This document shows positions 21,901-33,205 of a DNA stretch of 64,000 bases, piece after piece (the stretch's first letter is position 1; each line of letters opens with the position of its first letter). Both the position numbers and the translations under genes were made by a program. The notes below the pieces were generated by a model, which was not told where the DNA came from, did not search any database, and saw nothing but the letters and a program-made list of their open reading frames with translations. Source of the DNA: Hymenopus coronatus (Eukaryota > Arthropoda > Insecta > Mantodea > Hymenopodidae); contig CM060881.1 of NCBI GenBank assembly GCA_030762935.1, positions 102,190,501 to 102,254,500 on the forward strand, in the 5' to 3' direction.

Positions 21901-23555
21901 CTATTATAGACTTAAATTAATAGTTAAAATATTCATAATAACATTGCCCACCAATACTAGCTGTTCCGATTTTATATAACGCTAAAATTTAACCTTTTTA
22001 ATAGTATTTCCGGTTTCCATTAATGTTTTGTGTGTATCAGTCTTTAAAACTCAACATGACTTAGTCAAGTAAATCCCAATAAAAATAAAGCATCTTTTAG
22101 GAATTATGATCACCTTATCTTGTCCATTTTGAAACCTGAATTTCCAATGTTGGTAACCTAAACCTTCTGCATGTTTTAGATACAATTAATGAATCTATGA
22201 ATATGAATTTATTAATTTTCCTAACTTTTGTGTATTAGAAGATTTACATTCCATCATATACTTTTTCCCCACGTATATGTTACTTAGTTCTTACCTTACT
22301 CTTTGTCCATTATATTTATTTACGGTTTAATCCATACAGGTTTTTGTATAGATACAAGGTATTGACCATTTTAAGGCCAAAATCCACGAGGGATAATTGA
22401 TCATTAGTTCACCAGCATTTTCAAAAGTTAATGATCAAGAGAAGTGCATGTTTGCAAATTTTGATGTAAAATGTTGATTTCTGGATTTGGATGTGCAAAA
22501 TAAATTTCGCCACACTGTACGGTAAATATTTTCAGAGCTTTATTATCTTAGGGTGGATGTGACACATGTTTGGAAGTCAGTTTAAATGTTGAACTAGCTA
22601 AATGCCTCTCTATGTTCAGCCATTTTTTTCAGGCCCAAATTTTTTGGGTTCTTTCCATATTCAAAATCTATCTTTTCCCATAAAAATTCAACAAAATCTC
22701 TGAAAACGATTCCCAAAGCGCTTCAGAATATATATAATAAAACTACCGATTGGAATGTTGATATATTGATTAGTTGTAGAAAATAAATTAGTATAATTAT
22801 GTGCAGCTTCTGCAGGCTTTCTACTTTTCGTTGTGAAACATTTGTTTCAAAAGTACTATACACTTAAAAAAATGTCAGTGAATCTGCTACAAATATACTA
22901 AGGAGTATATTTATCTCAATATTTGTAGAAGTTAAATTTTGATTTGAGTTTATTCCATAGAATAAATTAACATATCCTAAATAAAAAAACGTATTGAATA
23001 AAGCTTTGTATGAATGCTTCTTTTGTTATCAGTAATGGCTGTACAAAAATTAAAGCTCTACTTTTTATATTTTAAGAATGATTTTCGGTGACCGCTTGAT
23101 TTTATTCTCGTATTTGTAATATTTCTACTGTACACGATTGTCTAAAATAGAATCCAGTTTGCTTGCGTTGATCTTGAAAATAGAAAAATACTCGAGTTTA
23201 CGTATATTCAAATTCTGCCTTATTCTACAATGACGCACTTAACCCATTGGTATCACAAACTGTTCTCAACGTGCCAAGTTGTTCTTTAGAAGCACTCCCG
23301 TATGACGTTTCCGACTCTCGCTTAATTGAGCTAGAAACATTTCCCATTATCAGCGGTAATAGAAGTACAACAGCGTGAGTGGGCTCTACTGCATAATATA
23401 AACAGACATCCTGCAACTTCTCTGCCGTGGCTGTGCAGCAGTTGTGCACAACATCCAGGCGTATACACTTAGTTCTCCGGCCACCAGGTCAAGGTAATTA
23501 TGAGATCCTCAATTATATGCATTAGTTTGTTACACCACTTTATTAGTCTAATCAA
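21901..23555. other. Unassigned AT-rich intergenic sequence
   Basis: No gene recognised. A GC-richer patch at 23225-23460 faintly recalls family R (ATTACCGCTGATAA on the minus strand), but the match is too short to call. Confidence 0.35.
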
Positions 23556-24416
23556 GACAAATCTTATGTATTCCATTCACATGACTTTCTCTACATCTCT
23601 GCAACAAATTATTGTTAAAAATCTGATGCTTCTATTTACTTCATGCTAATCGGGAAAAAATTATCAGAAATAGTCTTATTATTTGCTTTCTTCTAAGTAG
23701 AAGAGCAATAATAAACACAATAGGTGAAGGTGATAGTCAAAAGCTGGTAGCTATGTGACTGAAGTTCCTTTGTTTGTATGGAAAGGAATTGACAAATTCC
23801 TGTATGAGAAAAGTTACTATTGTATCTTGAAAATCTTGAAACCAAAAACAAGGAATATCTCAAAAACGATCAACTCCACAAAAGAATGTATACAACATAA
23901 ATTGTGTGTTTTAATGTGCGCTGTTTTTTGTGTGGTAAATTTTTGTCCATTTCTTACGGTTTGGTAGCTATGCAAAATTCCGTAAAATTCACCCAGAATA
24001 AAGTAGTCTTCAGAGGCTATTCCCAGAAAAATCAGGATATACATTTTGTTAGGTATCTTAAATATACGATATTTTAATCGAAATCGTTAGAGCCATTTTT
24101 TAGAAAATAAAAATGTTCGAAAAAAAAGTTCCATGTAAAAGGCAGTCAAAATCTTTGTGTCGCATCCCTGGAAGATACTAAACTTAAATATCAAGTTTGG
24201 TATTTAACTTACTTTTCATTTTTGAGTTATCGTGTTCACAGACACATGGACACACGGATACACGGATATACATGCGGACCTTTTTCTGAAAATACTTTAT
24301 CTTTATACAGGGGACCTAAAACATGTATATCCGGTGAAATCTTGGTATCAATTTTTTGTGGAGTGCAATACCTTCTTTTTACACTATGCACATAGTTCCT
24401 GTAGAGAAAGTAAAAA
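23556..24416 (-). mobile_element. Family H repeat, full length
   Basis: Opens ACAAATCTTATGTATTCC...TGACTTTCTCTA and closes GTAGAGAAAGTAAAAA. The microsatellite region reads ACACATGGACACACGGATAC (about 24241). The palindrome is partly lost. Confidence 0.85.
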
Positions 24417-24865
24417 TTAATAACAGGAAAAAGTTATTTTAAATGCACAACTTTTACCCGTGGTCTTGTTCGCGTGAATATTCGCTTGTTTTTTGTCAGT
24501 AAAATAATTGTTTAGTTCCATGTGATATTTAGTTCCCGATATCAGACATCAACCACTGTGAAATAAGGCAATATAGATGTTGCAATAAGCATATAAAATT
24601 TCATTCTTGTATCGGGTCAGTTTTACTCCTTAAGCTTTTAAACCTGTTCGAAAAATTGTTGGAAATCTCATGAAGGATGAACTGAAATGATGACAAAAGA
24701 AAGAATTCGAGAAAACATAAAATAAATTGTTAGCATTTTGTCTACATTTAAGCCATTCGCTAAGTACATGCTGCGTCGAATTTACGTCGCTTCGATGTGA
24801 TACGTTGATACGCAAACTGTGCCGGTAATAAGAGTATTTTGTTCCGCGGATAGTTGACCTTTATT
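24417..24865. other. Unassigned spacer between two family H copies
   Basis: Nothing recognised. The flanking copies have the same orientation. Confidence 0.35.
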
Positions 24866-25649
24866 AAAAAATCTGATGTGTTCCATTCACATGATCATCC
24901 CTGCATCTCTGTAACAAATTCTTGCTATTAAGCTTATTCTTCTATCTTTGTATGTTAAAACATTAGCAGAAACATTATTATTATTTAGTTCCTTGTAAAT
25001 AAGGGAATACACTAGGCTAAACCGATTTTCAAATATTTTAAAATGACGTTGCAATGGAATTGAAATCGGTTTCTTTGCGTGGATAGGAGTTGGCAAGTTC
25101 CCGAATGAGAAAAGTATTTTAAAACTGAAATAAACATCAAGAAATGTCTCTAAAACGGCTAACTCCATGAAAATAAAATACGTGACTTAAAGTGTGTTTT
25201 ATCGAGATCTATATTTTTTGTGAAGTAAGTTCTGTCTTCCTCTTACGGTTCACCAATTATGTAAAATTCAATAAAAAAACATCTAGAATGAAGATATCTT
25301 CAGAGGCTGTTTCCAGAATATCTAAGATATGCATTTCTTTTGTCATAAAAGTATCTGAAACATACAGTATTTTAATTAAAATCGTTAGAGCCATTTTTGA
25401 AAAAGTAAAATTTTTAAAAAATGATCCATCTAAAGTGTAGTTGATGGTGAGGGATTTCCTTGAAAACCTTTGTGTCGCATCCTTGAAAGATACCGAAGTT
25501 AAGTACTAAGAACATGTTTCTAAATTTGGGGGGGGGGGATTCAGGGAGCTCAAAACATGTATTTACAGTGAAATTTTGGTATTGAATTTATGGATGCAAT
25601 AGAATACCTTTATATACACTATATGTAGCACGTATAGAAAAACTAAAAA
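24866..25649 (-). mobile_element. Family H repeat, microsatellite segment deleted
   Basis: Opens AAAAAATCTGATGTGTTCC and closes GCACGTATAGAAAAACTAAA. The whole CA microsatellite and its flank are missing between TACCGAAGTTAAGTACTAAG and a run of nine G (about 25530), so the copy is short. Confidence 0.8.
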
Positions 25650-26074
25650 GGTGCCGCGGTACTTTCGGATTTAGGTGTTTGAAAACCGCAAAGGTAATTG
25701 TAAATTTCACTAGTGAGCAGTAATTAGTATTGTGGTTTGAAGCTTGACGCTAATAGAAGTTTTTGTTGGTAACGTGTTGCGCGAGACAAAGGGAAGTAGC
25801 AAAATTCGCTGAGCGAGCAGAAATATTTTCTCACTGGGAATATATTACGCACTAGAGAACTACAAAGTGCGCCCTCATTTATCCGGTGTTTACTCCGCGA
25901 AATATCTTCCGTCTGGTCTTTTCTATGGGCAGAAGTATAGTTTCGCCACCGGGAAAAACTGCTCCTTCTTCTTCTTCCAAACGAAGGGTTGGATTTATTT
26001 CCGTTCCGAAGCCAAAGTTTTAGATGAACTGCTGCTTCCATCTCTCTTAGGGCCGTCTTTCTACTGGATGACAA
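25650..26074. other. Unassigned sequence adjoining a LINE relic
   Basis: May be the decayed end of the LINE relic to its right (minus strand). Two opposed ORFs of 131 and 90 codons overlap here, with no recognised domain. Confidence 0.35.
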
Positions 26075-26322
26075 GGATTTGCTTCCAGGGCAGACGATCA
26101 GGGGACATTCTTTGTACATGCTGGTGCCATCTTTTCTGATACTACACCGCTTCTTCCACCATACTGTTTTCTATGTTCAATTCCGCTCTTATTTCTTGGC
26201 TTCCTCTTTGGTCTCGAAGGCTCATTCCTAATATCGATCTTAAAAATCTCATTTCGACTTTTATCACTTGCTCTTAGCGTTCATGCCTCACTTCTATACA
26301 TCAGAGGGAGTTTTGAGGTTAT
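26075..26322 (-). pseudogene. LINE reverse-transcriptase C-terminal relic
   Basis: Minus-strand translation in two frames gives LPLMYRSEA (in place of the usual YGSETW/MYGSEAW), then VEMRFLRSILGMSLRDQRG, an EIRAELNIENSM stretch, a stop, YQKRWHQHVQRM and DRLPWK. This order matches the region after the reverse-transcriptase domain of non-LTR retrotransposons (AEMRFLRR.LG...RDR...EEIR..L...RL.W.GHV.RM...RLP). A frameshift follows RSEA and at least one stop is present. The upstream catalytic domain (YADD region) is absent. It would once have supported reverse transcription of LINE RNA; it is now dead. Confidence 0.65.
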
Positions 26323-28239
26323 GTCAATTAGTCTTATTTGAAATTCTTTATTCATTTTATTCCCCAAATATAGGAACAAGTAATTACAGACAATAAAACC
26401 ACAATAAATGAACAGTGAAAAGCCCAAATAAAATATTTAATTATGTGAGAAAAGTATTGAGTCAATCTGAGAGGAGAAAATGTAGGGGTCGAGGCAGCCA
26501 CATCGAGGGATCTCAAAACAGGTACGGCATTTACAAACAGTCATCTTTTGTTTCAACATTTCGCTGTGCTCTGAGTGGGTTTGGCGCTACGACCGCCAAG
26601 CACAGACTCAGACAATTTTCTCTGTTTCGCGTTGTCTTTTGTGTGGTGTATTTGATGCTAGTGCTCAGCCCATTTTCCCAGTTATTAAAGTTTAGCACGA
26701 ATAAAATGTATTTCGAAGATACAAGGAAACATTATATGATAATAGCTTCATATATTAAACTATGCACTGTTCAAAATATGTTACACAGATACATACCTGT
26801 GTACATTAAATGTGGCCTATCACAAAACATAAGTAGCTGTTTACTGTGACTCTGAACCAATTTCGCCCCAACCTATATTAGCATGTTCGCATCTTCTTCC
26901 TTGGCATAATTCTAGCTACTAGAATTTGCAGTCTTTTAGCCCTCGAACTGCCTTTTTAGACGAAATGCCAAAGAGTAACCTTTTAACTTAAAACTTGTGT
27001 TGTCAAACATAACTAGGCATTTTTAAATACCGGTTTGGTTATTTCCGTTCAATAATGGCAATAGCTTTAACCCTCGCCTCCATGTCACTAATGGAAGCTC
27101 TCATATGTAAGTGGTCTTCTATGTATCTTCTAACTAGTTCATCACATCCAAATAGTCCTTAACCCTTCCCATAGAATGCCGAATAATATTGCAATCGGTT
27201 TATGCTTTCTTTGTGTACCAATCGCAGCGAAACTCTTGTTGGAGCCGGCATGTGAGGCACCCCTAAATTTCACAACGATTATAACGTCTATTGTTTTTCT
27301 GGACAGTTACATAAGGATATGATTCCGGCTGGAAGTAATTTTGGAAACTGGGAGGTTAGGGAGAGAAAAGCACTATTATAGTATAGGGAAAATGTCACTA
27401 TTTATGCACGTAAGTGTACTTTCTTATTCACCATATGTTATTTTCGTTTCCCATTCTTGTGAGGCAAACTATACCGGTATCTATTCCACCACAAATAAGA
27501 TTTACATCAAAACATCGTTTTGGTTTAGAAACAACCGTCTGATATGGGCAATTTGTAGATGCTATATGATTATTCCTTTATGTTTCATCACCTAATATCT
27601 TAAATGTATAATTTGTAATTCCTTTGAGTTAACACAGAATAAGATATATTTTTTTGCTGATTTATTTAGGTTAAATATATTTGTTAATAACTTCACATAT
27701 TTTTGGATCAGCTATATTTACTTTTACCATTATTCCTTATTAAAATTTATGTTGGAGAACATGACCTCCAGCAATATATTTGAGTGTAAAATGTAATTTC
27801 TACTTTGACTAATTCACATGGAGTGTTTTGTTTTCCTTTTTCATATCCCTCTGACCACTAGAATGAGATCAAAGTACTCTTCTGCTGTCACAACTGTAAC
27901 GTGTTAAATTTAGTGCTGTCATGTGCAGACTGTCAGTTTCCTTTTTCTGGTTGTAAAATACTTCAGTGAACAGTTGAAAAAAAAGAATAAAATTAATGGT
28001 TTGTTTCCTGAGCCGTTCTTTAATAAGGGAAAACCTCCCGTGGATACTAAATCGCCCCCAAACACACAAAGATTCGCAGTTTGTTTCTTTTGTATAGGAG
28101 TAATTGTGTAACTTAATTAATTTATAGGAGGTCGTGTAGGTTGTACGTTTCAAAGTCATTTAATTATTCCCTACCTTAAGTGTTGATAGCAAAACCTATG
28201 TTCAGTATTTAATCCTTTATTCACCGAATTATTTTGCTA
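26323..28239. other. Unassigned intergenic sequence
   Basis: The longest ORF (26415-26849, 144 codons, plus) starts MKSPNKIFNYVRKVL and has a hydrophobic stretch near residues 70-90. No family was recognised, and Kozak context and neighbouring exons are not convincing. Nothing else seen. Confidence 0.35.
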
Positions 28240-28510
28240 CATGTGTACCTCTTCATTAAATTCCTAAATGGGATTTCATTTTACTTCCGTAGGCGTCACG
28301 AGTTCAAATCCCATCAACTACATCAAATGTGTCTCTTGTAAAAGACTGGGAGGGACGCAAGTAAAATAGCCGGTGTAATTGCACGCTTATAAGCTGGGGG
28401 GTTGTATTTGTCTATCTTAGCATGGATTTTCCTCTTTTCTTTTAAAAAAAAACACTGTAAATTTATTACAAAAAATTTATATTTTGAAAACATAAAACAG
28501 TATATAATAA
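28240..28510 (+). mobile_element. SINE family D, copy 2
   Basis: Carries the B-box GAGTTCAAATCCC (about 28300), GACTGGGAGGGACGCAAGTA, AAATAGCCGGTG and a tail with TTTATTACAAAAAATTTATA. It is collinear with the copy at 1,020-1,340. The tRNA A-box region is poorly preserved. Confidence 0.65.
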
Positions 28511-31500
28511 TTATATTTTATGCCTGAAGGGTGGTTTAATATGAAATTAGTCCTAAAGTATGATTTCTATTTATATATACACAAGCAGCTGCATAAATCC
28601 ACATGGTCAGAAAGAGCTAAATCTTTTATAAGAACATATATCGTAATTTTAAGTATTTATGTGACAATACCAAACATTATTCGCACTATTTTTTGTTATA
28701 TAAAAGTGGTCATTTAAAGAAAATCAAGTAAACAGTGTTTCAAGACAATTGCTAAAAACTCTAATAAAGAATAAGTCCCACAGGCTTGTCAGGCAACCAC
28801 TGTCCTTTGAGCTGTCTTAAAATTCTTCGCCCCTGTTTGACGCATATTTGGTGGGATGGGTTTGAGGGGCAAGTAAGTACACTTTAACTCTCTGATTGTC
28901 CATAGCTGCTGAGTCAGATGAAATCTTCTCTTTCTGGTTCGTTACTCCAGTTATGTTTGGTCGAACTGACTCTCACAGCCCAATTTAACTCATTGTTTGT
29001 TTACAAGTTGAACCTCGTGATGTCGAATTCTTATTGTCCCTTACACCATATTCATAAATTTTAGCAAACATTGTGTGGTATGGGTTACTCCTGCCACGAA
29101 ACTCGCTTTATAAATACGGAGAGCTTTCTGGCGTTTCCAGTAGCCTGTCCATAGCGTATCATATCCGTAAGTTTAGGTAAATAAAAATCGGGCATACTAA
29201 AAGCATTATTGCTATAATGTATGCTTACGACATGGTACCTGGAGTAAGGGACGAAAAAATCATACATCACGTAGTTCAACAATGTTTAAATTAAATTAGA
29301 TCTTTGACTACCTAACCTAAGAGTCGATGCTAATTGATTCAGCGGTTCTAGACAGAGAACCAGATGTACTGGCTGTGCCTCTCAAACCTATCCCACTGAT
29401 ACGCCTTAATTAGAGGTGGGTAACTCCGTAACGATGTTCTTCAGAGGATAGCGATGCTTGACAAAAATTATTTCATTCATTCATTCTCCTCGGAGATCTG
29501 AAAACACAAGATTTGAATTAAGGAACACTAGGACTGAGCTCTTTTAACTTTTTTAAAATGTTTAAAATATATACTTGAAAATTGGCTAATTTAATACGAC
29601 AAAACAGATAAATATACAACAATTGAAAGCTTTTGGTCTAAAGTTTCTCCAGACTGTACAATTAAATAGTTATAATTAACTTGGGCTTTAAAATTTTCAA
29701 ACGTATAATAGAGACTTTTATTATACTTTAGCACAATGAAAATAAACCCCAATATTTGATTTAGGTTGGTGATATTAGTGGTGGAGAAAATATGTGTTTT
29801 ATGAAGGTGTTGGTTGGTATTAAAATTCTTATTGTCTTTTCCGTAAACTAATTTGTTTTGATTAAATAAATAAAACAACCTTAAAAACCATACTTAAATC
29901 TTTATATAGCACATTGAGATTATAGGTGTAAGTTTGTATACAAATGAGAGAAAAACTGAAACACAAGAAAAAACAGCATGAGCAGAACTGTAAAACTGAG
30001 AAAAGGTCACGTACAATAAGCAGAAGTAGAGTTTAGGTAGCGAATGCATAAATTGAATATGTTGCTTAGTTTTTAGAAATGCGATTTTTAATAGATATTG
30101 GCTAAAAGTTTTCATAGATTTGCACTGAATATATTACGACATAATTTTAAAACTCTCCATTTTTCATTCTAACTTTTAAGCTTTGAGTTGAATTATACAT
30201 TTCTTCATTATCTTCAAATGTTATAGTCTAACAATAACCATAAATTTTATGACAAACATGTGATATGCCTTTAAATCTTGTGCAAAGATACAGCCACAAT
30301 CCGCATGAGTCAGAAGACCGTAGGTGCTCTCTAGAAAAATAATCATATACAAAATAACGCATCTAATGCAACGATAACAAAACAAGCAAACAGTGGTGGA
30401 AGTGGTAGTGGTGGTGGTGGTAGTAGGGTGGTGGTGGTAGTGATGGTGGTGGTAGTGGTGGTGGTGGTAGTAGTAGTGGTAGTGGTAGTGGTACCTGTTA
30501 TCACACATCCACACACTCGCTCTCACACCTACAAAGACCTACCAAATATGTTTAAACAATAATTACACAAATAGCTTCTCTCTTATTACGCGTACTTCCA
30601 TTAAGTATGTGCCCAGCTGTGGCCAGTTTGATTGTTTAGAATCAATTCATGCTGTCATACGTCCATTTGAAGCCAAAAATGCCTCAAGATAATACTTTTT
30701 TTCTAGCACTCTACGTCTCAATGCAAGGATCCATTTTGCCTTTCTCTTTCAGACATAATCAACAAATACTCCTATCAGCATTGTCAGCAGCCCTGCGAGC
30801 TTTCCACTCACTCTCCCAACCTAAGACATGTTATTCTCTTCTTCTGTTTCATAGTCAATTTTAAATGTGTGTTTCTTCATCCCACCCAATTCTTATTTTA
30901 TTTAGTAGCTGTAATGGTGTCACACATCTAAGAGCCAGTAGTTTTATAGTGCCAGTAGCTGTGAAAATGTTTCCAATGTTAATGTGTGTGACTGCAACAG
31001 ATATAATGGAGTATAGTATGTAAAAGTGTGCAGTGCGTTCTACATGAGATCTAATAAGGCTGCCATTTCCAGAAAATTTAGGTCGGTCACAGAGAAGCGG
31101 AAATCCCCAGAAAGTCGTTTGAATTGATACCACTATTAGAGTTACCCAGAAAAGGCCATAAACGACACCTCTGCTAAGCAGTCCTCTAGAATCCACGAAG
31201 AATATACCTTATTTTGTGTAAATATCCACATCAACAATTGTTACAAAATAACCCACTCTGGAATTGAACTTTTAAGGAGTAGGAAATAAATTAAGTGCAA
31301 AATATGACAGCTGTACAAATCCAATGAATAGATTTTTGGATTTGTAATAAAAATCTAGCGTCTTTCGTCTGGAATGGCGTTTACAATGCCGTAGTCATTG
31401 AAAAACGAGGCTTAACATCAGTTATTAATTATATATATATATATATATAAATAATAAAATGTTTTACATAATGTAAGCATACATTCACCACATATCAGTT

Positions 31501-31630
31501 TGTTTTCATATTTATTATTAGAGTACCAAAATACTTAGTACAGGATATTTCTAGTTTTAAGCCCCTTGTTGCAAACTCAAGAACATTCTTATAACAGTCC
31601 AATTAAGCTAAGGTTTTAGACAGACAGCTT
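28511..31630. other. Unassigned intergenic sequence
   Basis: About 3.1 kb with no gene or known transposon recognised, apart from the GGT array at 30393-30492 and a short AT run at 31429-31450. It is the longest stretch free of family H in the first half of the window. Confidence 0.4.
30393..30492. repeat. (GGT)n/(AGT)n trinucleotide array
   Basis: Imperfect GTGGTG and GTAGTG units. The His/Thr-rich minus-strand ORF across it is an artefact. Confidence 0.9.
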
Positions 31631-31696
31631 AAAAAATCTGATATGTTTCATTTAAATGGCTTTCCTTTCTGTTTTGTAAACAAAGTTTCCTTACAG

Positions 31697-31850
31697 AGGA
31701 TTATTACTGCACCTCGGTAGTATGACGATAGCGTTTCTACCTTACATTAAAAGGGTCGCGAGTTTTTATCTTGCTTAGGATGAGTTGACCGGATAAGTTT
31801 TTCGGGGTTTTCCCTTATCCCAAATAGCCGAATTTTGAGTAACTCTTGAC
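31697..31850 (+). mobile_element. SINE family B, copy 2 (nested)
   Basis: GGTCGCGAGTTTTTATCTTG (decayed B-box region), GGATGAGTTGACCGGATAAG, then TTTTTCGGGGTTTTCCCTTA. Aligns with the copies at 9,226 and 39,625. It lies inside a family H copy and directly before a family C SINE. Confidence 0.6.
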
Positions 31851-32100
31851 CTCCCAAGCGATCGTATGTGAGATTTTAGGTGGGCAAAACGGAGCAGGGG
31901 CAGGTTTTTCTCCGGGTTCTCCGGTTTCCCCCTCCATCGCATTCTATCGGTGCTCCATCTTCATTCATGTATCATCAGTGTCATCGCCTGCGGTGCCACT
32001 AGTAGTTAAAGCGGGCGTAAAACACTACCAAAAAAAAAACCACTTCACCGGCTTCATTCATCCTCCGATATGTTCAACCAGTTAAGGGACATAAAGCTAC
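31851..32100 (+). mobile_element. SINE family C, copy (nested)
   Basis: Contains CCCAAGCGATCGTATGTGAG, GTTTTTCTCCGGGTTCTCC, CGGTGCTCCATCTTCATT and GCCTGCGGTGCCACTAGTAG, then an A-run. Collinear with the minus-strand copy at 53,484-53,708. Its tRNA head is missing, so it may have been captured together with SINE B as one unit. Confidence 0.65.
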
Positions 32101-32109
32101 AACAACAAC

Positions 32110-32112
<3 letters not shown>

Positions 32113-32143
<31 letters not shown>
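32113..32143. repeat. (AG)n microsatellite
   Basis: About 15 AG units following an AAC-rich stretch at the end of the nested SINE insertion. Confidence 0.9.
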
Positions 32144-32147
<4 letters not shown>

Positions 32148-33019
32148 GGAAAGATAAAAATATTATTCTTTTATCCATGTCATGATAATTAACAATAATA
32201 CAATTGATTATTACTTAGTAATTATAAGTTGAAGGAAACTAGGAGAATACTCTAGGATATAGCAACAGTCAAATATTTTAAAAGCTGTCGCTATGCGATT
32301 GTAAATGAAATTTGGACCGTCTGCATGGCAAGGTGGAAACCAAAAGAAATATAAAACGAATGATTTCCTGATTGAGAAAATTTTAAGAATTTTTCAAATT
32401 GAAACTATAACAAGAAATATTTCAGAAATGGGTTATTAGTAAAAAATCTTTGTCAATAATAAATTGTGTATTTTAAAGTGATATACATTTTTTTGTGAGT
32501 AAGCCTTTATCGTCTCTTAAAGTCTACCAGTTATACAAAAGCCATTTAGAATAATAATGACTTAAGAGGCTATCCTCGAAAAATTCAGGATATACATTTA
32601 ATTTTCCATGTAAATATCTCTAGTTTACGTGATTTTAAGCGAAATTGATGGAGCCATTTTAGAAAATCGAAATTTTGAAACATGTTCCATGTAAAGAGTA
32701 GTTTGAAGTGAGGGATTTTCCTTAAAATATCCTGTCATATACTTGGAAGACAGTTAAGTTAAATACAAGTTTGATATGCAATCAACTCTTCGTTTTTGAG
32801 TTATGTTGTCCATAGATAAATACATACACATACACTCGCATACGCACCGACACACCTTTTTTAAAAATACTTCAGAGACCGTCTAAACAATGTAGTTGCG
32901 GTGAAATATCGGTACTGAATCTTCCAACTTTGAACATTACAAATGCGTGCTAGAGAAAGTAACAAGTAACAAGACCAAATAAGAATTCTGCTGCTCTCCT
33001 GGCTTATACACCTGCTAAG

Positions 33020-33120
33020 TCACCATACATCCAAACGGCTTCTTCTCGAGGGTTGAGAATGGTGAACATTGGGTATTTCTAACTGCGGATTATCATAATT
33101 GCTAGAATCATCGTCCGTAT
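33020..33120 (-). CDS. Candidate terminal coding exon, gene unknown
   Basis: On the minus strand a pyrimidine run, TTTTTTTTCAG, looks like a good splice acceptor ending at 33121. From 33120 the frame encodes about 33 residues, starting DTDDDSSNYDNPQLEIP and ending PSRRSRLDVW before a TGA at 33022-33020. The peptide is acidic first and basic last, consistent with a cytoplasmic C-terminal tail, but I do not recognise the protein. The first codon would be split after its first base by the intron. The exon sits in a 245-base island between two family H copies, one of the few non-repeat patches with protein-like composition. Chance is still quite possible, as no upstream exon was found. Confidence 0.25.
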
Positions 33121-33205
33121 CTGAAAAAAAATTGTACGCAACTAACACCGAAACCACGCCATTCCAAAATCGGAACATGCAGCACACATCTGTGATATTT
33201 GCTAT

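Larger units (their letters stand above)
31631..32960 (-). mobile_element. Family H repeat, interrupted by a SINE insertion
   Basis: The left part (31631-31696, AAAAAATCTGATATGTTTC...) and right part (about 32160-32960, from TATTATTCTTTTATCC) are collinear with one full-length copy. About 460 bases between them belong to SINEs B and C. Closes GTGCTAGAGAAAGTAAC. Confidence 0.8.

Noticed and set aside
23225..23449. Fourth copy of repeat family R
   Set aside because: Only one short stretch (ATTACCGCTGATAA) resembles it. Insufficient.
25724..26139. Two overlapping opposed ORFs of 131 and 90 codons
   Set aside because: They overlap the edge of a LINE relic. Neither frame matches the LINE frame throughout, and neither has a motif.
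26415..26849. 144-codon ORF as a host gene
   Set aside because: No recognisable domain, no splice context, and its length is not remarkable for AT-rich DNA. Noted only in the region entry.
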